Source: Pseudomonas guariconensis
GTDB taxonomy: Bacteria; Pseudomonadota; Gammaproteobacteria; Pseudomonadales; Pseudomonadaceae
Reading direction: 5' to 3'
Assembly: GCF_015680235.1 (NCBI RefSeq)
Contig: NZ_JADLJL010000007.1
Coordinates: forward strand, 95,764-159,763
Length of the DNA stretch: 64,000 nucleotides
A program made the translations under genes and the position numbers. Shown piece after piece: positions 8,801-17,759 of the stretch (position 1 is its first letter; each line of letters starts with the position of its first letter). The notes below the pieces were generated by a model that saw only the letters and a program-made list of their open reading frames with translations, was not told the DNA's origin and did no database searches.

Positions 8801-9487
8801 TCAGAGCAGCATGGCCAGCAACGGGGCGGCGAACAGGTTGAGCAGGCCGGTCAGGACCATGACCAGGCCGGCCACCGAACCTTCCTCGCGCCCGACCTCC
8901 TGGGCCCGGCTGACGCCAGCGCCATGGGCGCCCACGCCAAACAGCGCGCCGCGGGCCAAAGGCGTGCGCAGCGGCAGCATGCGCAGCAGGATGCCGCCGA
9001 ACATCGCGCCCAGCACGCCGGTGAACATGACGAACACGGCTGTCAGTTCCGGCACACCGCCCAGGCCCTGGGCCAACGGCATGGCGAAGGGCGTGGTAAT
9101 CGAACGCGGCACCAACGACAGGCTGACTGCATCATCCAGCGCCAACAGGTGCGCCAGGCTCCAGGAACTGCCGATCGAGACCAAGCTGCCGGCGAGCATA
9201 CCCACCAGCAAGGCCGGCCAGTGACGCGCCAGCATCGCCCGCTGCTGCCAGATCGGCACCGCGAAGGCTACGGTCGCCGGGCCCAACACCCCCATCAGCC
9301 AATGGGTATTGCGCGCGTATTCGGCATAGGCGGTGTGCAACGGCACGGCCACCGCCAACAGCACAGCCGGCACCAAAATCAGTGGCGACAGCAGGTAGCG
9401 CCCGCTGCGGCGATACAGCCAGCGGCTGCCCAGGTAGGCAAGCAGTGTCAGGGCAAGCCAGAACAGCGGCATGGGTTCAAGGCTCAT
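8801..9487 (-). CDS. lrgB: LrgB family membrane protein
   Basis: The 228-residue polytopic membrane protein belongs to the LrgB/CidB family, with the conserved stretch VGMLAGSLVSIGSSWSLAHLL and SLVPRSITTPFAM near the middle and GALFGVGAHGAGVSRA near the C-terminus. With LrgA it forms a holin/antiholin-like pair linked elsewhere to murein hydrolase export and to pyruvate or glycolate transport. It overlaps lrgA by 11 bases, so the two form an operon. Confidence 0.92.
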   Translation of the reverse strand: MSLEPMPLFWLALTLLAYLGSRWLYRRSGRYLLSPLILVPAVLLAVAVPLHTAYAEYARNTHWLMGVLGPATVAFAVPIWQQRAMLARHWPALLVGMLAGSLVSIGSSWSLAHLLALDDAVSLSLVPRSITTPFAMPLAQGLGGVPELTAVFVMFTGVLGAMFGGILLRMLPLRTPLARGALFGVGAHGAGVSRAQEVGREEGSVAGLVMVLTGLLNLFAAPLLAMLL

Positions 9488-9863
9488 GGCGCAACCTCCA
9501 GCGGCATACCAGCTCCACCGTGACGGCCGTGACCACCATCACCAGCACGGTGCTCACGGCGATCACCAGCAGGATGCGCCAGCCCTCGCTGCGCAGCAGG
9601 CTGCCGTAGTCGAGCAGGCTCATCAGGGCTGGAATGAAGAACAACAGCATCTCCGCCATCAGCCAGCCGGCGCCCAACTGCAACATGGAGGGTTTGAGCA
9701 CGCCGAAGGCGAACAGCAGCAACAGCAGCGCCAGCCCCATCACCCCACCGGGAATGGGCCAGCCGAGCCAGCTGGACAGCTGGCCGCCGAGCAGGAACAA
9801 GGCAAGCAATACCGCCAATTCGGCGAACAGGCGCAGGCTTTTCTTCAATAACGCAGGGTTCAT
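9477..9863 (-). CDS. lrgA: CidA/LrgA family membrane protein
   Basis: The 128-residue product has four hydrophobic segments, the size and pattern of CidA/LrgA proteins, including the signature GWPIPGGVMGLALLLLL. First gene of the lrgAB pair. A LysR-type gene starts 95 bases away in the other direction, and regulators of that type commonly control cid/lrg operons. Confidence 0.92.
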   Translation of the reverse strand: MNPALLKKSLRLFAELAVLLALFLLGGQLSSWLGWPIPGGVMGLALLLLLFAFGVLKPSMLQLGAGWLMAEMLLFFIPALMSLLDYGSLLRSEGWRILLVIAVSTVLVMVVTAVTVELVCRWRLRHEP

Positions 9864-9958
9864 CAGATAGGTCCTCGAGAGGCTCTATTCTAGATTTGCG
9901 CTGCCTAGGCCAGAAGCGAATTGTTAGACTTGTCTGCATTCCAAAATGGAATTCGATC

Positions 9959-10849
9959 ATGGAATTCAAACAGCTGCGCAGTTTCATCGAGGTGGTCCAC
10001 CGTGGCGGCTTCACCCAGGCTGCACTGACCCTGCACATCAGCCAGTCCGCTGTGAGCAAGCAAGTCGCCCAGCTCGAGCAGGACATCGGCCAGCCCTTGC
10101 TGGAGCGCCAGGGGTCGCAACTGCACCTGACCGCCGCAGGGCGAATCGTCCTGGAGCGTGGAGAAGCCTTGCTGCGTCAGCGCCAGGAGCTGCAGAACGA
10201 ACTCGACGACCTCAGCCACATGGCCCGCGGCGAGTTGCGCCTGGGCCTGCCGTTGCTGGGCAGCGATGCGTTGTTCGCAGGGCTGTTCGCTGAATACCGG
10301 CGGCGGCACCCGAATATTGCGATCCAACTGCTCGAAGGCGGCAGCCGTACCGTGGAGCAGGCGGTAAAAAGCGGGGAACTGGAGCTGGGCGGCAGCCTTA
10401 CACCCAGCGACACGGCGTTCGACTACCAACCATTCTGCAACGAGCCGCTGGATGCGCTGCTACCCCAGGCGCATGCGTTGGCTGGAGCGATGCAAGTCGA
10501 GTTGCAGCAATTGGCCGATACGCCGTTTCTGCTGTACCAGCGCAGCTTCGTGCTCAATGACCGGCTGCTGAGTGCTTGCCAGCAACTGGGGTTCACGCCG
10601 AAGGAAGGGGGGCGCAGTGGGCAGGCGGATTTCCTGGCGGCGCTGGTGGCCGCCGGGCAAGGGGTGGTGCTGTTACCCAGGGTAGTAGCGCGCGCGCTGG
10701 AGCGACCTGGGGTGGTGCGGGTACCGCTGGGTGCGCCACGCCATTTGCGCTGGGACATTGCCTTTATCTGGCGACGCGGAGCGTACCTGTCGCGGGCGGC
10801 GCAGGCGTGGTTGCAGTTGGTGCGGGAGCATCCAGCGGTCAGTGATTAG
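9959..10849 (+). CDS. LysR family transcriptional regulator, probable lrgAB regulator
   Basis: The 296-residue regulator has an N-terminal helix-turn-helix (MEFKQLRSFIEVVHRGGFTQ, then LHISQSAVSKQVAQLEQDIG) and a LysR substrate-binding domain. An upstream in-frame start at 9896 is rejected because ATG 9959 gives the canonical LysR N-terminus. Divergent placement next to lrgAB suggests CidR-like control of that operon. This is inference from context. Confidence 0.93.
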   Translation: MEFKQLRSFIEVVHRGGFTQAALTLHISQSAVSKQVAQLEQDIGQPLLERQGSQLHLTAAGRIVLERGEALLRQRQELQNELDDLSHMARGELRLGLPLLGSDALFAGLFAEYRRRHPNIAIQLLEGGSRTVEQAVKSGELELGGSLTPSDTAFDYQPFCNEPLDALLPQAHALAGAMQVELQQLADTPFLLYQRSFVLNDRLLSACQQLGFTPKEGGRSGQADFLAALVAAGQGVVLLPRVVARALERPGVVRVPLGAPRHLRWDIAFIWRRGAYLSRAAQAWLQLVREHPAVSD

Positions 10850-10900
10850 CCTGGGCCATGAGGTGTCGCCGCCCCTATAGGGGGCGTGCGATGGCTGGGG

Positions 10901-11356
10901 TCAGGCTTTGAGCGCAGCCATGAAGTCTGCCAGCCACGGCTCGGCATCGGCCTCGGGTGTCACGGTCTCGCTGGCATCCAGGCGCAGCATCGGCTGCACT
11001 TCCCGCACGCCCAACTCAGCGAACAGCTCGCGCATCTGCTCGCCACCGCCGCAAAAGGTGTCGCCATAGCTGGAATCGCCCAGCCCGATCACCGCCCCCG
11101 GCAACCCGCGCCAAGCGGCTGGCAAGGTATCGCGAATGTCGCCGTACAGCGCCATCAGGTTGTCGGGCAGCTCGCCCATGCCAGTGGTCGAGGTCACGGC
11201 CAGCAATGCCTCCGGGGCGAAGCCCTGCAAATCCTGCAAGGTGGCGCGGGCAGCATGCCAGGCTTGGAAACCGGCAGCCTTGAGCAAGGCCTCGGCGTGG
11301 CGGGCGACTTCTTCGGCGGTGCCATACACCGAGCCGGAAATAATGGCGACTTTCAT
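10901..11356 (-). CDS. MioC-like flavodoxin
   Basis: The 151-residue flavodoxin-fold protein has the FMN phosphate-binding loop SGSVYGTAE at residues 8-16 and later FMN loops TSTTGMGELPDN and LGDSSYGDTFCGGG. It resembles MioC-type short flavodoxins, which act as electron carriers. The partner enzyme cannot be identified from context; the divergent neighbour is the LOV photoreceptor. Confidence 0.88.
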   Translation of the reverse strand: MKVAIISGSVYGTAEEVARHAEALLKAAGFQAWHAARATLQDLQGFAPEALLAVTSTTGMGELPDNLMALYGDIRDTLPAAWRGLPGAVIGLGDSSYGDTFCGGGEQMRELFAELGVREVQPMLRLDASETVTPEADAEPWLADFMAALKA

Positions 11357-11459
11357 CGGGCAGAGGATTCCGAAACTGAGTGAAAACGTAGGATACTAGC
11401 ATTCACCAGTGGCAAAAGGCCGCCTTCCACCAAAGTCCCCTCATGCCAATGGCCCGGAC

Positions 11460-11897
11460 ATGATCAACGCGCAACTGCTGCAATCGATGGTCGACGCCTC
11501 GAACGACGGGATCGTGGTCACCGAACAGGAAGGCGACGACACCATCCTGATCTACGTGAACGCGGCCTTCGAACGCCTGACCGGCTACACCCGCGACGAC
11601 ATCCTTTACCAGGACTGCCGCTTCCTCCAGGGCGACGACCGCGACCAGCTCGGGCGCGCCCGGATCCGCCGAGCCCTGGCCGAAGGGCAGCCGTGCCGGG
11701 AAGTACTGCGCAACTACCGCAAGGATGGCAGCGCGTTCTGGAACGAGCTATCGATCACCCCGGTCTACAACGCCGCCGACCAACGCACCTATTTCATCGG
11801 GATCCAGAAAGACGTCAGCCGCCAGGTCGAGCTGGAACGGGAACTGGCCCAGGCCCGGGCGCGTCTGGGCCGGCAGGAACCCGACGAACGTAGCTGA
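11460..11897 (+). CDS. Short LOV blue-light photoreceptor, PpSB1-LOV type
   Basis: The 145-residue protein is a single LOV/PAS domain with short N- and C-terminal helices, matching P. putida PpSB1-LOV almost throughout (MINAQLLQSMVDASNDGIVV). The photoactive cysteine is C53 in QDCRFLQGDD, where a flavin-cysteinyl adduct forms in blue light. The C-terminal tail ends GRQEPDERS and differs slightly from the KT2440 form as I recall it. The start is ATG 11460. In KT2440, ppSB1-LOV lies beside pplR3 and is required for light-induced transcription; the same layout is seen here. Confidence 0.93.
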   Translation: MINAQLLQSMVDASNDGIVVTEQEGDDTILIYVNAAFERLTGYTRDDILYQDCRFLQGDDRDQLGRARIRRALAEGQPCREVLRNYRKDGSAFWNELSITPVYNAADQRTYFIGIQKDVSRQVELERELAQARARLGRQEPDERS

Positions 11898-11956
11898 ACG
11901 AAGCGCCTTGGACGGTGTCCATCACCTTGAAGAAATCATCACCTTCGAGCCCAATC

Positions 11957-12574
11957 ATGCAAGCCGACGCCCTCCTGACCCAGGACGAACTGGACTTCAT
12001 CCAGGACATGCAGCATTCGCCCCAGTTGAACCTGGCCGACCCCATGTCGAGCCTGCTGGTCAATGGCGACCGTCGAATCCAGGAACTGTTGACCCGCCTG
12101 GTGGCTAACGAACAGGTCCAGCTCCAGGCGCAATTCAACAACCAACAGATCAGCTTCCCGCTGCAGTTGGTCGAAGACGAATTCCATGCCCTGCATCTGC
12201 AGCTGGGCTCACCGGAAATTTACGAGAACGGCCCCAAGCCACGCCCTTGGCGCATGACCTTGGAACAGCCGGCAGCGCTTCTGAATGCACAAGACCAGGC
12301 CAGCGGCCTGTGGGTGCGCGAGATTTCTTCCAAGGGCGTACTGGTGCAGATCCGCGACCTGCCCACAACGCCCGCCGACTTCGACCTGCGCTTCGCCCCC
12401 GAGGGCATCCCGGCCATCCAGCTGCACGGCACATTGCGCCGGCGTATCGGCCCGGACCTGGCCGCCTACGACCTGGGCGACAGCGCGCCGGAAGAAATCG
12501 AGCGCCTGCGAGAATACATTCTCCAGGCACACCGCCAGGCGCACCCAGAGCTGCACGTTCACGTATCCAACTGA
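11957..12574 (+). CDS. PilZ/YcgR-like protein of unknown function
   Basis: The 205-residue protein has an N-terminal half (QLQAQFNNQQISFPLQLVEDEFHALHLQLG) and a beta-rich C-terminal half (WVREISSKGVLVQIRDLP) that resemble the two-domain YcgR/PilZ layout. The RxxxR cyclic-di-GMP motif is not evident, so ligand binding is doubtful. The frame is open to 11915, but ATG 11957 looks better. It follows the LOV gene by 59 bases and its 3' end overlaps pplR3 by 16 bases, tying it to the light-sensing cluster. Confidence 0.6.
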   Translation: MQADALLTQDELDFIQDMQHSPQLNLADPMSSLLVNGDRRIQELLTRLVANEQVQLQAQFNNQQISFPLQLVEDEFHALHLQLGSPEIYENGPKPRPWRMTLEQPAALLNAQDQASGLWVREISSKGVLVQIRDLPTTPADFDLRFAPEGIPAIQLHGTLRRRIGPDLAAYDLGDSAPEEIERLREYILQAHRQAHPELHVHVSN

Positions 12575-13512
12575 CCCGCCAGGTACTGACGCAGGCGCCT
12601 GCGCATCAGGCTTCCCTCCGCGCCCAGACAGGCCACCGGGCTGCCCGCCAGGCTGTCCTGGGCCAGTTCCGCCGCCTCCCCCGCCAACAATACCGGGCAC
12701 GCAACGCCCTGGTTCAGCCTTGTCAGGCACTTGCCCAACTGCGCCGTGGGCTGCTGGTTGGAAAACACCACCAGGGCATCAGGCGCCAGGCGCTCGCAGA
12801 CCAACGCCAGCTCCGCCAAGGGCTGACCGGCCGGCAACACCGTGACGCCCACCTCCTCGCTGCCCAGCAGCAGCCCCGCCACCAGCAGCTCCAGTTCCTG
12901 GCATTGGCCTGACAAGGGCGCCAGCACCACGCGTTGGCTCCAGGGCGCACGGGCCAGTTGCAGGCGCAACAGCACCCGGCCGCGCAGGAACTGATCGAGA
13001 AACAGCCATTCGCTGGCGCGCCCGAAACCGGTCTGCCCCGCACGCAAGGCCTGCCAGGCTGGCATGAACACCTCGCCGAACACCTGGTCCTGGGCGTAAT
13101 TGGCGAATACCTGATCGAACAATCGCTCCAGCGCTGCGCCATCGAAGCGCTGGGCGGCCTCCTGCACCTGCGTGCGCCAGCGCGCCCGCTCATTTTCACG
13201 GCCCGAGCCCTGAGCATCCTGCGCCAACGCCTGGTCGCGCGCCAGGATGCTGCCGACCTTGCTCACCGCCACGCCACGCTCCAGCCAGCCGAGAATGTTG
13301 CGGATATTGTCGATGTCGGCCTGGGAATACAGCCGATGGCCGCTGTCGGTACGCGTCGGCTGGACCAGGCCGTAACGACGCTCCCACGCTCGCAAGGTCA
13401 CCGGGTTGACGCCCGTCAGGCGGGCCACCTCGCGAATTGGAAACAGCTCCTGGTGCTCCAGGCCCGCGACGCCCAAGGGCGTTTGAAGCTGACTGATCAT
13501 GTGCACAGGCAC
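12559..13512 (-). CDS. pplR3: MerR/LitR-type regulator with degenerate B12-binding domain, PplR3-like
   Basis: The 317-residue protein has a MerR helix-turn-helix (FPIREVARLTGVNPVTLRAW at 24-43, then GHRLYSQADIDNI) and a C-terminal helical plus Rossmann-like B12-binding region. The expected cobalamin-ligand motif E-x-H reads Q203-C204-Q205, so AdoB12 binding in the CarH manner is unlikely. This fits class II LitR proteins (P. putida PplR1-3), which work with LOV proteins. GTG 13512 has AGGAG at 5-base spacing; ATG 13500 is the alternative. Confidence 0.85.
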   Translation of the reverse strand: MPVHMISQLQTPLGVAGLEHQELFPIREVARLTGVNPVTLRAWERRYGLVQPTRTDSGHRLYSQADIDNIRNILGWLERGVAVSKVGSILARDQALAQDAQGSGRENERARWRTQVQEAAQRFDGAALERLFDQVFANYAQDQVFGEVFMPAWQALRAGQTGFGRASEWLFLDQFLRGRVLLRLQLARAPWSQRVVLAPLSGQCQELELLVAGLLLGSEEVGVTVLPAGQPLAELALVCERLAPDALVVFSNQQPTAQLGKCLTRLNQGVACPVLLAGEAAELAQDSLAGSPVACLGAEGSLMRRRLRQYLAGQLDT

Positions 13513-13736
13513 CCTGTCTCCTGATGATTGATAGGCATTCTACGATGGCTTGGGTGGAGGTTCAGCACGGCCCGCCCACCGGTGGACCGTCACTGCACCA
13601 CGCTCAGAGGTAAGCGCCGGCCGATTCGTTCATTAAGGTTGCGCACACCTGACGCGGCCGCCTGGTTCCGGGGGTCGAGCGCACACGAGGGAAACAGTTC
13701 GGGTATGCTGGGCCCATCAATGCACGGACAGACAAG

Positions 13737-14444
13737 TTGACTGCCTCGAACATGAACAGCCCAATCCTCGTTACCGGCGCCAGCCAGCGCGTCGGGCTGG
13801 CCCTGGCCCTGGAACTGGCGAAGGCCGGCCATACGGTGGTCAGTGCCAGCCGCAGTATCCACCCGCACACGCCACACCCGAACATCGTCCAGTTCCAGGC
13901 TGACCTCTGCCAGGAGGCCGACCGCCAGGCCTTGATCGACTACCTGCACGACAACCATGACGGCCTGCGGGCGATCATTCACAACGCCTCGCTGTGGCTC
14001 GACGACGGCCTGGATAACCTGCAGACCATGTTCCGCCTGCACGTCGAGGCGCCGTACCACCTCAACTTGGCCCTCGGCGAACTGCTGGCCAAGGTGGAAA
14101 AGGCCGATATCATCCACATCTGCGACGAGACCTCTTCGCGGGGTAGCAAGAGCCATATCGGCTACGCCGCGACCAAGGCCGCGCTGCAGAACATGGTGCT
14201 GTCGTTCGCTGAAAAATACGCGCCGAAGGTGCGCGTCAACGGTATCCTTCCTGGCCTGCTGATTCTCAAGGAAGGCGGCGACGACGCCTATCGCCAGCAG
14301 ACCCTGAAGAAAGCCCTGCTGGAATTCGAGCCTGGCGCCCGCCCGCTGATCGAGGCGGTGATGTTCCTGCTCGAAAGCCAGTACAGCACCGGCAGCCAGG
14401 TGGTCATCAACGGTGGCCGCCACCTGAAGAACCGCATGACCTGA
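13737..14444 (+). CDS. folM: Dihydromonapterin reductase FolM (short-chain dehydrogenase)
   Basis: The 235-residue short-chain dehydrogenase has the NADP-binding motif TGASQRVG, the segment IIHNASLW, the Y-A-A-T-K active site (GYAATKAALQNM) and a C-terminus GGRHLKNRM much like E. coli FolM (DGGRHLR). FolM reduces dihydromonapterin to tetrahydromonapterin, the cofactor of phenylalanine hydroxylase in Pseudomonas. TTG 13737 or ATG 13752 could be the start; neither has a strong ribosome site. A light-regulated role is suggested only by proximity. Confidence 0.88.
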   Translation: MTASNMNSPILVTGASQRVGLALALELAKAGHTVVSASRSIHPHTPHPNIVQFQADLCQEADRQALIDYLHDNHDGLRAIIHNASLWLDDGLDNLQTMFRLHVEAPYHLNLALGELLAKVEKADIIHICDETSSRGSKSHIGYAATKAALQNMVLSFAEKYAPKVRVNGILPGLLILKEGGDDAYRQQTLKKALLEFEPGARPLIEAVMFLLESQYSTGSQVVINGGRHLKNRMT

Positions 14445-14455
14445 GGAAAGCTCCC

Positions 14456-14752
14456 ATGACTGCGCAACAACAGCTCGAACTCGAGGCCGCCGCGTTCCGG
14501 CGCCTGGTCGAACACCTGCAAAAACGCACCGATGTGCAGAACATCGACCTGATGAACCTCTCCGGTTTCTGCCGCAACTGCCTGTCCAAATGGTACAAGG
14601 CCGCCGCCGACGAACGCCAGATCGAGATGAGCCTGGATGACGCCCGCGAGCAGGTGTATGGCATGCCCTACGCCGACTGGAAGGCCCAATACCAGAAAGA
14701 AGCCAGCGCCGAGCAACAAGCAGCGTTCGAAAAAGGAAAGCCACGTGACTGA
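14456..14752 (+). CDS. DUF1244 family protein
   Basis: The 98-residue protein carries the family core HLQKRTDVQNIDLMNLSGFCRNCLSKWYKAA and the invariant YGMPYADWKAQYQ. The two cysteines in FCRNC may bind a metal. Function is unknown. It lies 11 bases after folM and overlaps hopJ by 8 bases, so folM-DUF1244-hopJ form one operon. Confidence 0.9.
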   Translation: MTAQQQLELEAAAFRRLVEHLQKRTDVQNIDLMNLSGFCRNCLSKWYKAAADERQIEMSLDDAREQVYGMPYADWKAQYQKEASAEQQAAFEKGKPRD

Positions 14753-15086
14753 TCTGACCACCCTGCGGGCCAGCCTCGCCAGCGGCGAGCATGTATTCGC
14801 CGATACCCTGGCATTCGTCGCCGCCCACTACAGCTACCAGCCACAGGCCTTCGACAATGGCGGGGTGGCCAACGCCGCCGGGCAGAACGAGGGGTCGTGC
14901 AAGACCCTGGGCCTGGCCTTGCTCGAAGGCCTGAGCGACCAGGAAGCGTTGCTGGCATTCGGCGAGCACTACCGCAGTGTGCTGGCCACTCCCGACGGGA
15001 GCGACCATGCCAATATCCGTGCGCTGATCAAGCATGGGTTGGCCGGGGTGAAGTTCGCGGCGCAGCCACTTACCCGCAACGCCTGA
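14745..15086 (+). CDS. HopJ type III effector family protein
   Basis: The 113-residue protein belongs to the HopJ family (FADTLAFVAAHYSYQPQAFDNG, then NEGSCKTLGLALLEGLS). Despite the name, chromosomal members are widespread in non-pathogenic Pseudomonas without type III secretion, so this is probably a housekeeping protein of unknown role. The GTG start at 14745 overlaps the end of the DUF1244 gene, which indicates translational coupling. Confidence 0.88.
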   Translation: MTDLTTLRASLASGEHVFADTLAFVAAHYSYQPQAFDNGGVANAAGQNEGSCKTLGLALLEGLSDQEALLAFGEHYRSVLATPDGSDHANIRALIKHGLAGVKFAAQPLTRNA

Positions 15087-15097
15087 TATCACCGCCC

Positions 15098-15154
15098 GAT
15101 CGCCGGCAAGCCGGCTGCCACTGGCCTTGTGGGAGCCAGCTTGCCGGCGATTGG
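15098..15154. repeat. REP pair
   Basis: GATCGCCGGCAAGCCGGCTG and, inverted, AGCCAGCTTGCCGGCGATTG lie within 57 bases of each other between hopJ and chrA. Together they form a REP doublet of the GCCGGCAAGCCGGC sub-type. Confidence 0.8.
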
Positions 15155-15193
15155 GAGGGCGCAGCTCTCCCCTTGCCCTCTGGATAGACCTGC

Positions 15194-16513
15194 ATGCAGA
15201 CCGAGCACCCTATCCCCTTTCGCCAGGCCATGCTGTTCTGGCTCAAGCTGGGCTTCATCGGCTTCGGCGGCCCCGCCGGGCAGATCGCCCTGATGCACCG
15301 CGAGATCGTCGAGCGACGCCGCTGGCTCAGCGAGTCGCGCTTCCTCCACGCCCTCAATTACTGCATGTTGCTGCCCGGCCCGGAAGCCCAACAGTTGGCC
15401 ACGTACCTCGGCTGGCTGATGCACCGCACCTGGGGCGGCATCGTCGCCGGCGGGTTGTTCGTCCTGCCGTCGCTGTTCATCCTCATCGGCCTGTCATGGG
15501 TGTATGTCGCCCATGGCCAGCAGCCGGTGGTGGCCGGCCTGTTCTACGGGCTCAAGCCCGCGATTACCGCCATCGTGCTCCAGGCCGCGTGGCGCATCGG
15601 CTCGCGAGTGCTGCACAACGCCGCGTTGTGGGCCATCGCCCTGGCGGCGTTCGTGGCCTTGTTCGGCCTGGGCCTGCCATTCCCGCTGATCGTCATCGGT
15701 GCCGGTGTGCTCGGCTACCTAGGCGGGCGCTGGCAACCGAGCCTGTTCCAGACAGTGCGCGCCAGCGGCGGGCAGCAGCCGGTGGCGGAAGAGCCCTCGG
15801 TACAACCGGAGCACACCCGCTTCCGCTGGCCGCGCCTGCTGTGGCTGGTGGCCTGCGGCGCCGCGCTGTGGTGCCTGCCGATGGCGGCACTGACACTGCT
15901 GTTCGGCTGGGAAGGTACCTTCACCCAGATGGCCTGGTTCTTCACCAAGGCCGCCTTGCTGACCTTTGGTGGCGCCTATGCGGTGTTGCCGTATGTGTAC
16001 CAGGGGGCGGTGACTCATTACGGCTGGCTGACGCCGACGCAGATGATCGATGGGTTGGCCCTGGGCGAGAGCACGCCGGGGCCGTTGATCATGCTGGTGG
16101 CCTTCGTCGGCTTCGTGGGCGGCTACGTGCAGGCGCAGTTCGGCGCCGACCAGGCATTCCTCGCTGGCGCCCTGGCGGCGTGCCTGGTGACCTGGTTCAC
16201 CTTCCTGCCCTCGTTCCTATTCATCCTGATCGGCGCGCCGCTGGTGGAGAGCACACGGCGGCAGCTGCGTTTCACCGCGCCGCTGACGGCGATCAGCGCG
16301 GCGGTGGTGGGGGTGATCCTCAACCTGGCGCTGTTCTTCGGCTACCACGTGTTCTGGCCCCATGGGTTCGGCGCCGGGGTCGATTGGCTGGCGCTACTGA
16401 TTGCGGTGCTGGCGGCATTGGGGTTGCTGCTGTTCCGCCGCGGGGTGCTGGAGGTGTTGATCGCCTGTGCGTTGGCGGGGCTGCTGGCCACGCTGTATGG
16501 GTATCATGTTTGA
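15194..16513 (+). CDS. chrA: Chromate efflux transporter ChrA
   Basis: The 439-residue inner-membrane protein of the long-chain CHR family contains two homologous halves. Each has the signature: FIGFGGPAGQIALMHRE and LLPGPEAQQLATYLGW in the N-half, TFGGAYAVLPYVYQGAV and ESTPGPLIMLVAFVGF in the C-half. About ten to thirteen hydrophobic helices are visible. It exports chromate using the proton or sulfate gradient. No chrB regulator is adjacent. Confidence 0.93.
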   Translation: MQTEHPIPFRQAMLFWLKLGFIGFGGPAGQIALMHREIVERRRWLSESRFLHALNYCMLLPGPEAQQLATYLGWLMHRTWGGIVAGGLFVLPSLFILIGLSWVYVAHGQQPVVAGLFYGLKPAITAIVLQAAWRIGSRVLHNAALWAIALAAFVALFGLGLPFPLIVIGAGVLGYLGGRWQPSLFQTVRASGGQQPVAEEPSVQPEHTRFRWPRLLWLVACGAALWCLPMAALTLLFGWEGTFTQMAWFFTKAALLTFGGAYAVLPYVYQGAVTHYGWLTPTQMIDGLALGESTPGPLIMLVAFVGFVGGYVQAQFGADQAFLAGALAACLVTWFTFLPSFLFILIGAPLVESTRRQLRFTAPLTAISAAVVGVILNLALFFGYHVFWPHGFGAGVDWLALLIAVLAALGLLLFRRGVLEVLIACALAGLLATLYGYHV

Positions 16514-16528
16514 AGTTGGCAGGGCCGG

Positions 16529-16740
16529 CCCAATCGCGGGGCAAGCCCGCTCCCACCAGGCCTGCGCTGTTTTCAGAGATACCGCCGTACCTGTGGGAGC
16601 TGGCTTGCCAGCGATAGGACCGGGGCAAGCAACTCAAGACAGTTGGCTCCCTGAACTGCCCTTACCCTCCAAACCTTGGAGGCAGTCCAGAGGGCGACGA
16701 CGTTTTTTGTGGGAGCGGGCTTGCCCCGCGATTGGGCCGG
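16529..16740. repeat. Cluster of three REP elements
   Basis: REP palindromes occur near 16531-16556, 16591-16617 and 16710-16737 in alternating orientation between convergent chrA and the downstream hydrolase. Bases 16558-16601 and 16633-16651 recur almost exactly at 21459-21502 and 21501-21519, so this is a larger composite repeat. Confidence 0.85.
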
Positions 16741-16751
16741 ATCAGGCAACC

Positions 16752-17660
16752 TCAACCGATGACTTGACCCGGTACCTGATCGGGCAACCCGCCTTGCTGC
16801 AACCAGGCCAAGGCAATCGGCCACAGGCTTTCGCGGAAACGGTCGTGGAAGAACGCGAAATGGCCGATCTCACCCACCGAGATATCCCCAGGCGCCAGGC
16901 GCAGGTGCCGACGCTCGGCGTTCTGCAAGTACCCCAGCAGACGCTCGGTGGCGGCCACGGTGCCGAATGGGTCGTCGGTCAGGCTGATCGCCAGGGTCGC
17001 CGCGCGCACCCTGGCGAACGGCAGCTCGGCCAGCGTCCGGCCACTGGGGCGATGCTCGTAGCGTGGCGTGCGGGTGGTCCAGTCGTGCACCACCCCGGCC
17101 GGGGTGTCTTCCATCCAGCCCAGGCGCTTGCCGGGGAAGTAGCCACACAAGCGGGTCAGCAGCGGCATCACTAGGTGCCATTTGCCAAGCAGTCGCCAGC
17201 GCTGGTCAGCTGCGTAGTCGCGCCAGTAGGCGAACTGCGCGCCCACCATCACCACCCGCCGCAGCCGGTTGCCGGAGGGCGCCAGGCCCACCGCGCAGCC
17301 GCCGAAACTGTGCCCTACTACATCCACCGGCTGGCCGGGGAAGGCTTCGCCGGCCAGTTGCAGCATGGCCTCGAAATCCAGCCGCCCCCAGTCGCTCCAG
17401 GACGCCTGGAAGCCGCGCAGCGATGCCGGGCGCGACTCGCCGATACCCCGGTAGTCGTAGGTCAGCACATCGAAGCCCTGGGCGAAGAGGTAGTCGGCAA
17501 AACGCGTGTAGTAGCGGCAGCGCACCGAGGTGGCGGCGTTGATGATCACCAGCGGGCGCTGGGCGTCGGGTTCGGCATGGCGCCAGCAGAAACCGCCGAG
17601 GGTGTAGCCATCGGCAGCGGTGTGGCGAAAGGCGGTGGCGGGTTGGATGAGGCTGCTCAT
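16752..17660 (-). CDS. Alpha/beta hydrolase, serine type
   Basis: The 302-residue hydrolase has nucleophile elbow VVGHSFGGCAVG, an early Y-D-Y-R-G-I-G-E-S motif, an acid in LTDDPFG and a terminal histidine in VGEIGHFAFFHDRFR. The pattern matches the proteobacterial YheT-unrelated hydrolases often annotated as COG4757-type. Substrate unknown. Longer in-frame starts run into REP DNA; ATG 17660 (MSSLIQPATAF) is chosen. Confidence 0.85.
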   Translation of the reverse strand: MSSLIQPATAFRHTAADGYTLGGFCWRHAEPDAQRPLVIINAATSVRCRYYTRFADYLFAQGFDVLTYDYRGIGESRPASLRGFQASWSDWGRLDFEAMLQLAGEAFPGQPVDVVGHSFGGCAVGLAPSGNRLRRVVMVGAQFAYWRDYAADQRWRLLGKWHLVMPLLTRLCGYFPGKRLGWMEDTPAGVVHDWTTRTPRYEHRPSGRTLAELPFARVRAATLAISLTDDPFGTVAATERLLGYLQNAERRHLRLAPGDISVGEIGHFAFFHDRFRESLWPIALAWLQQGGLPDQVPGQVIG

Positions 17661-17759
17661 GGCGCGCGTCCTGTGCTGGTGCGCCAACGCTAGCAAAAAC
17701 CTGGGGCTTTTGTGGCCCTTTTCGTGGGTGGGTGGGGGTATTGGGGAGGGCTTTGCCCT

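Noticed and set aside
13513..13736. PplR-binding direct repeat upstream of folM or pplR3
   Set aside because: The reported T(G/A)TACA-N12-TGTA(C/T)A pattern is absent from this gap and from the region before the LOV gene.
13590..15092. A 500-codon minus-strand frame opposite folM-DUF1244-hopJ
   Set aside because: Three recognisable genes with overlapping stops and starts occupy the other strand.
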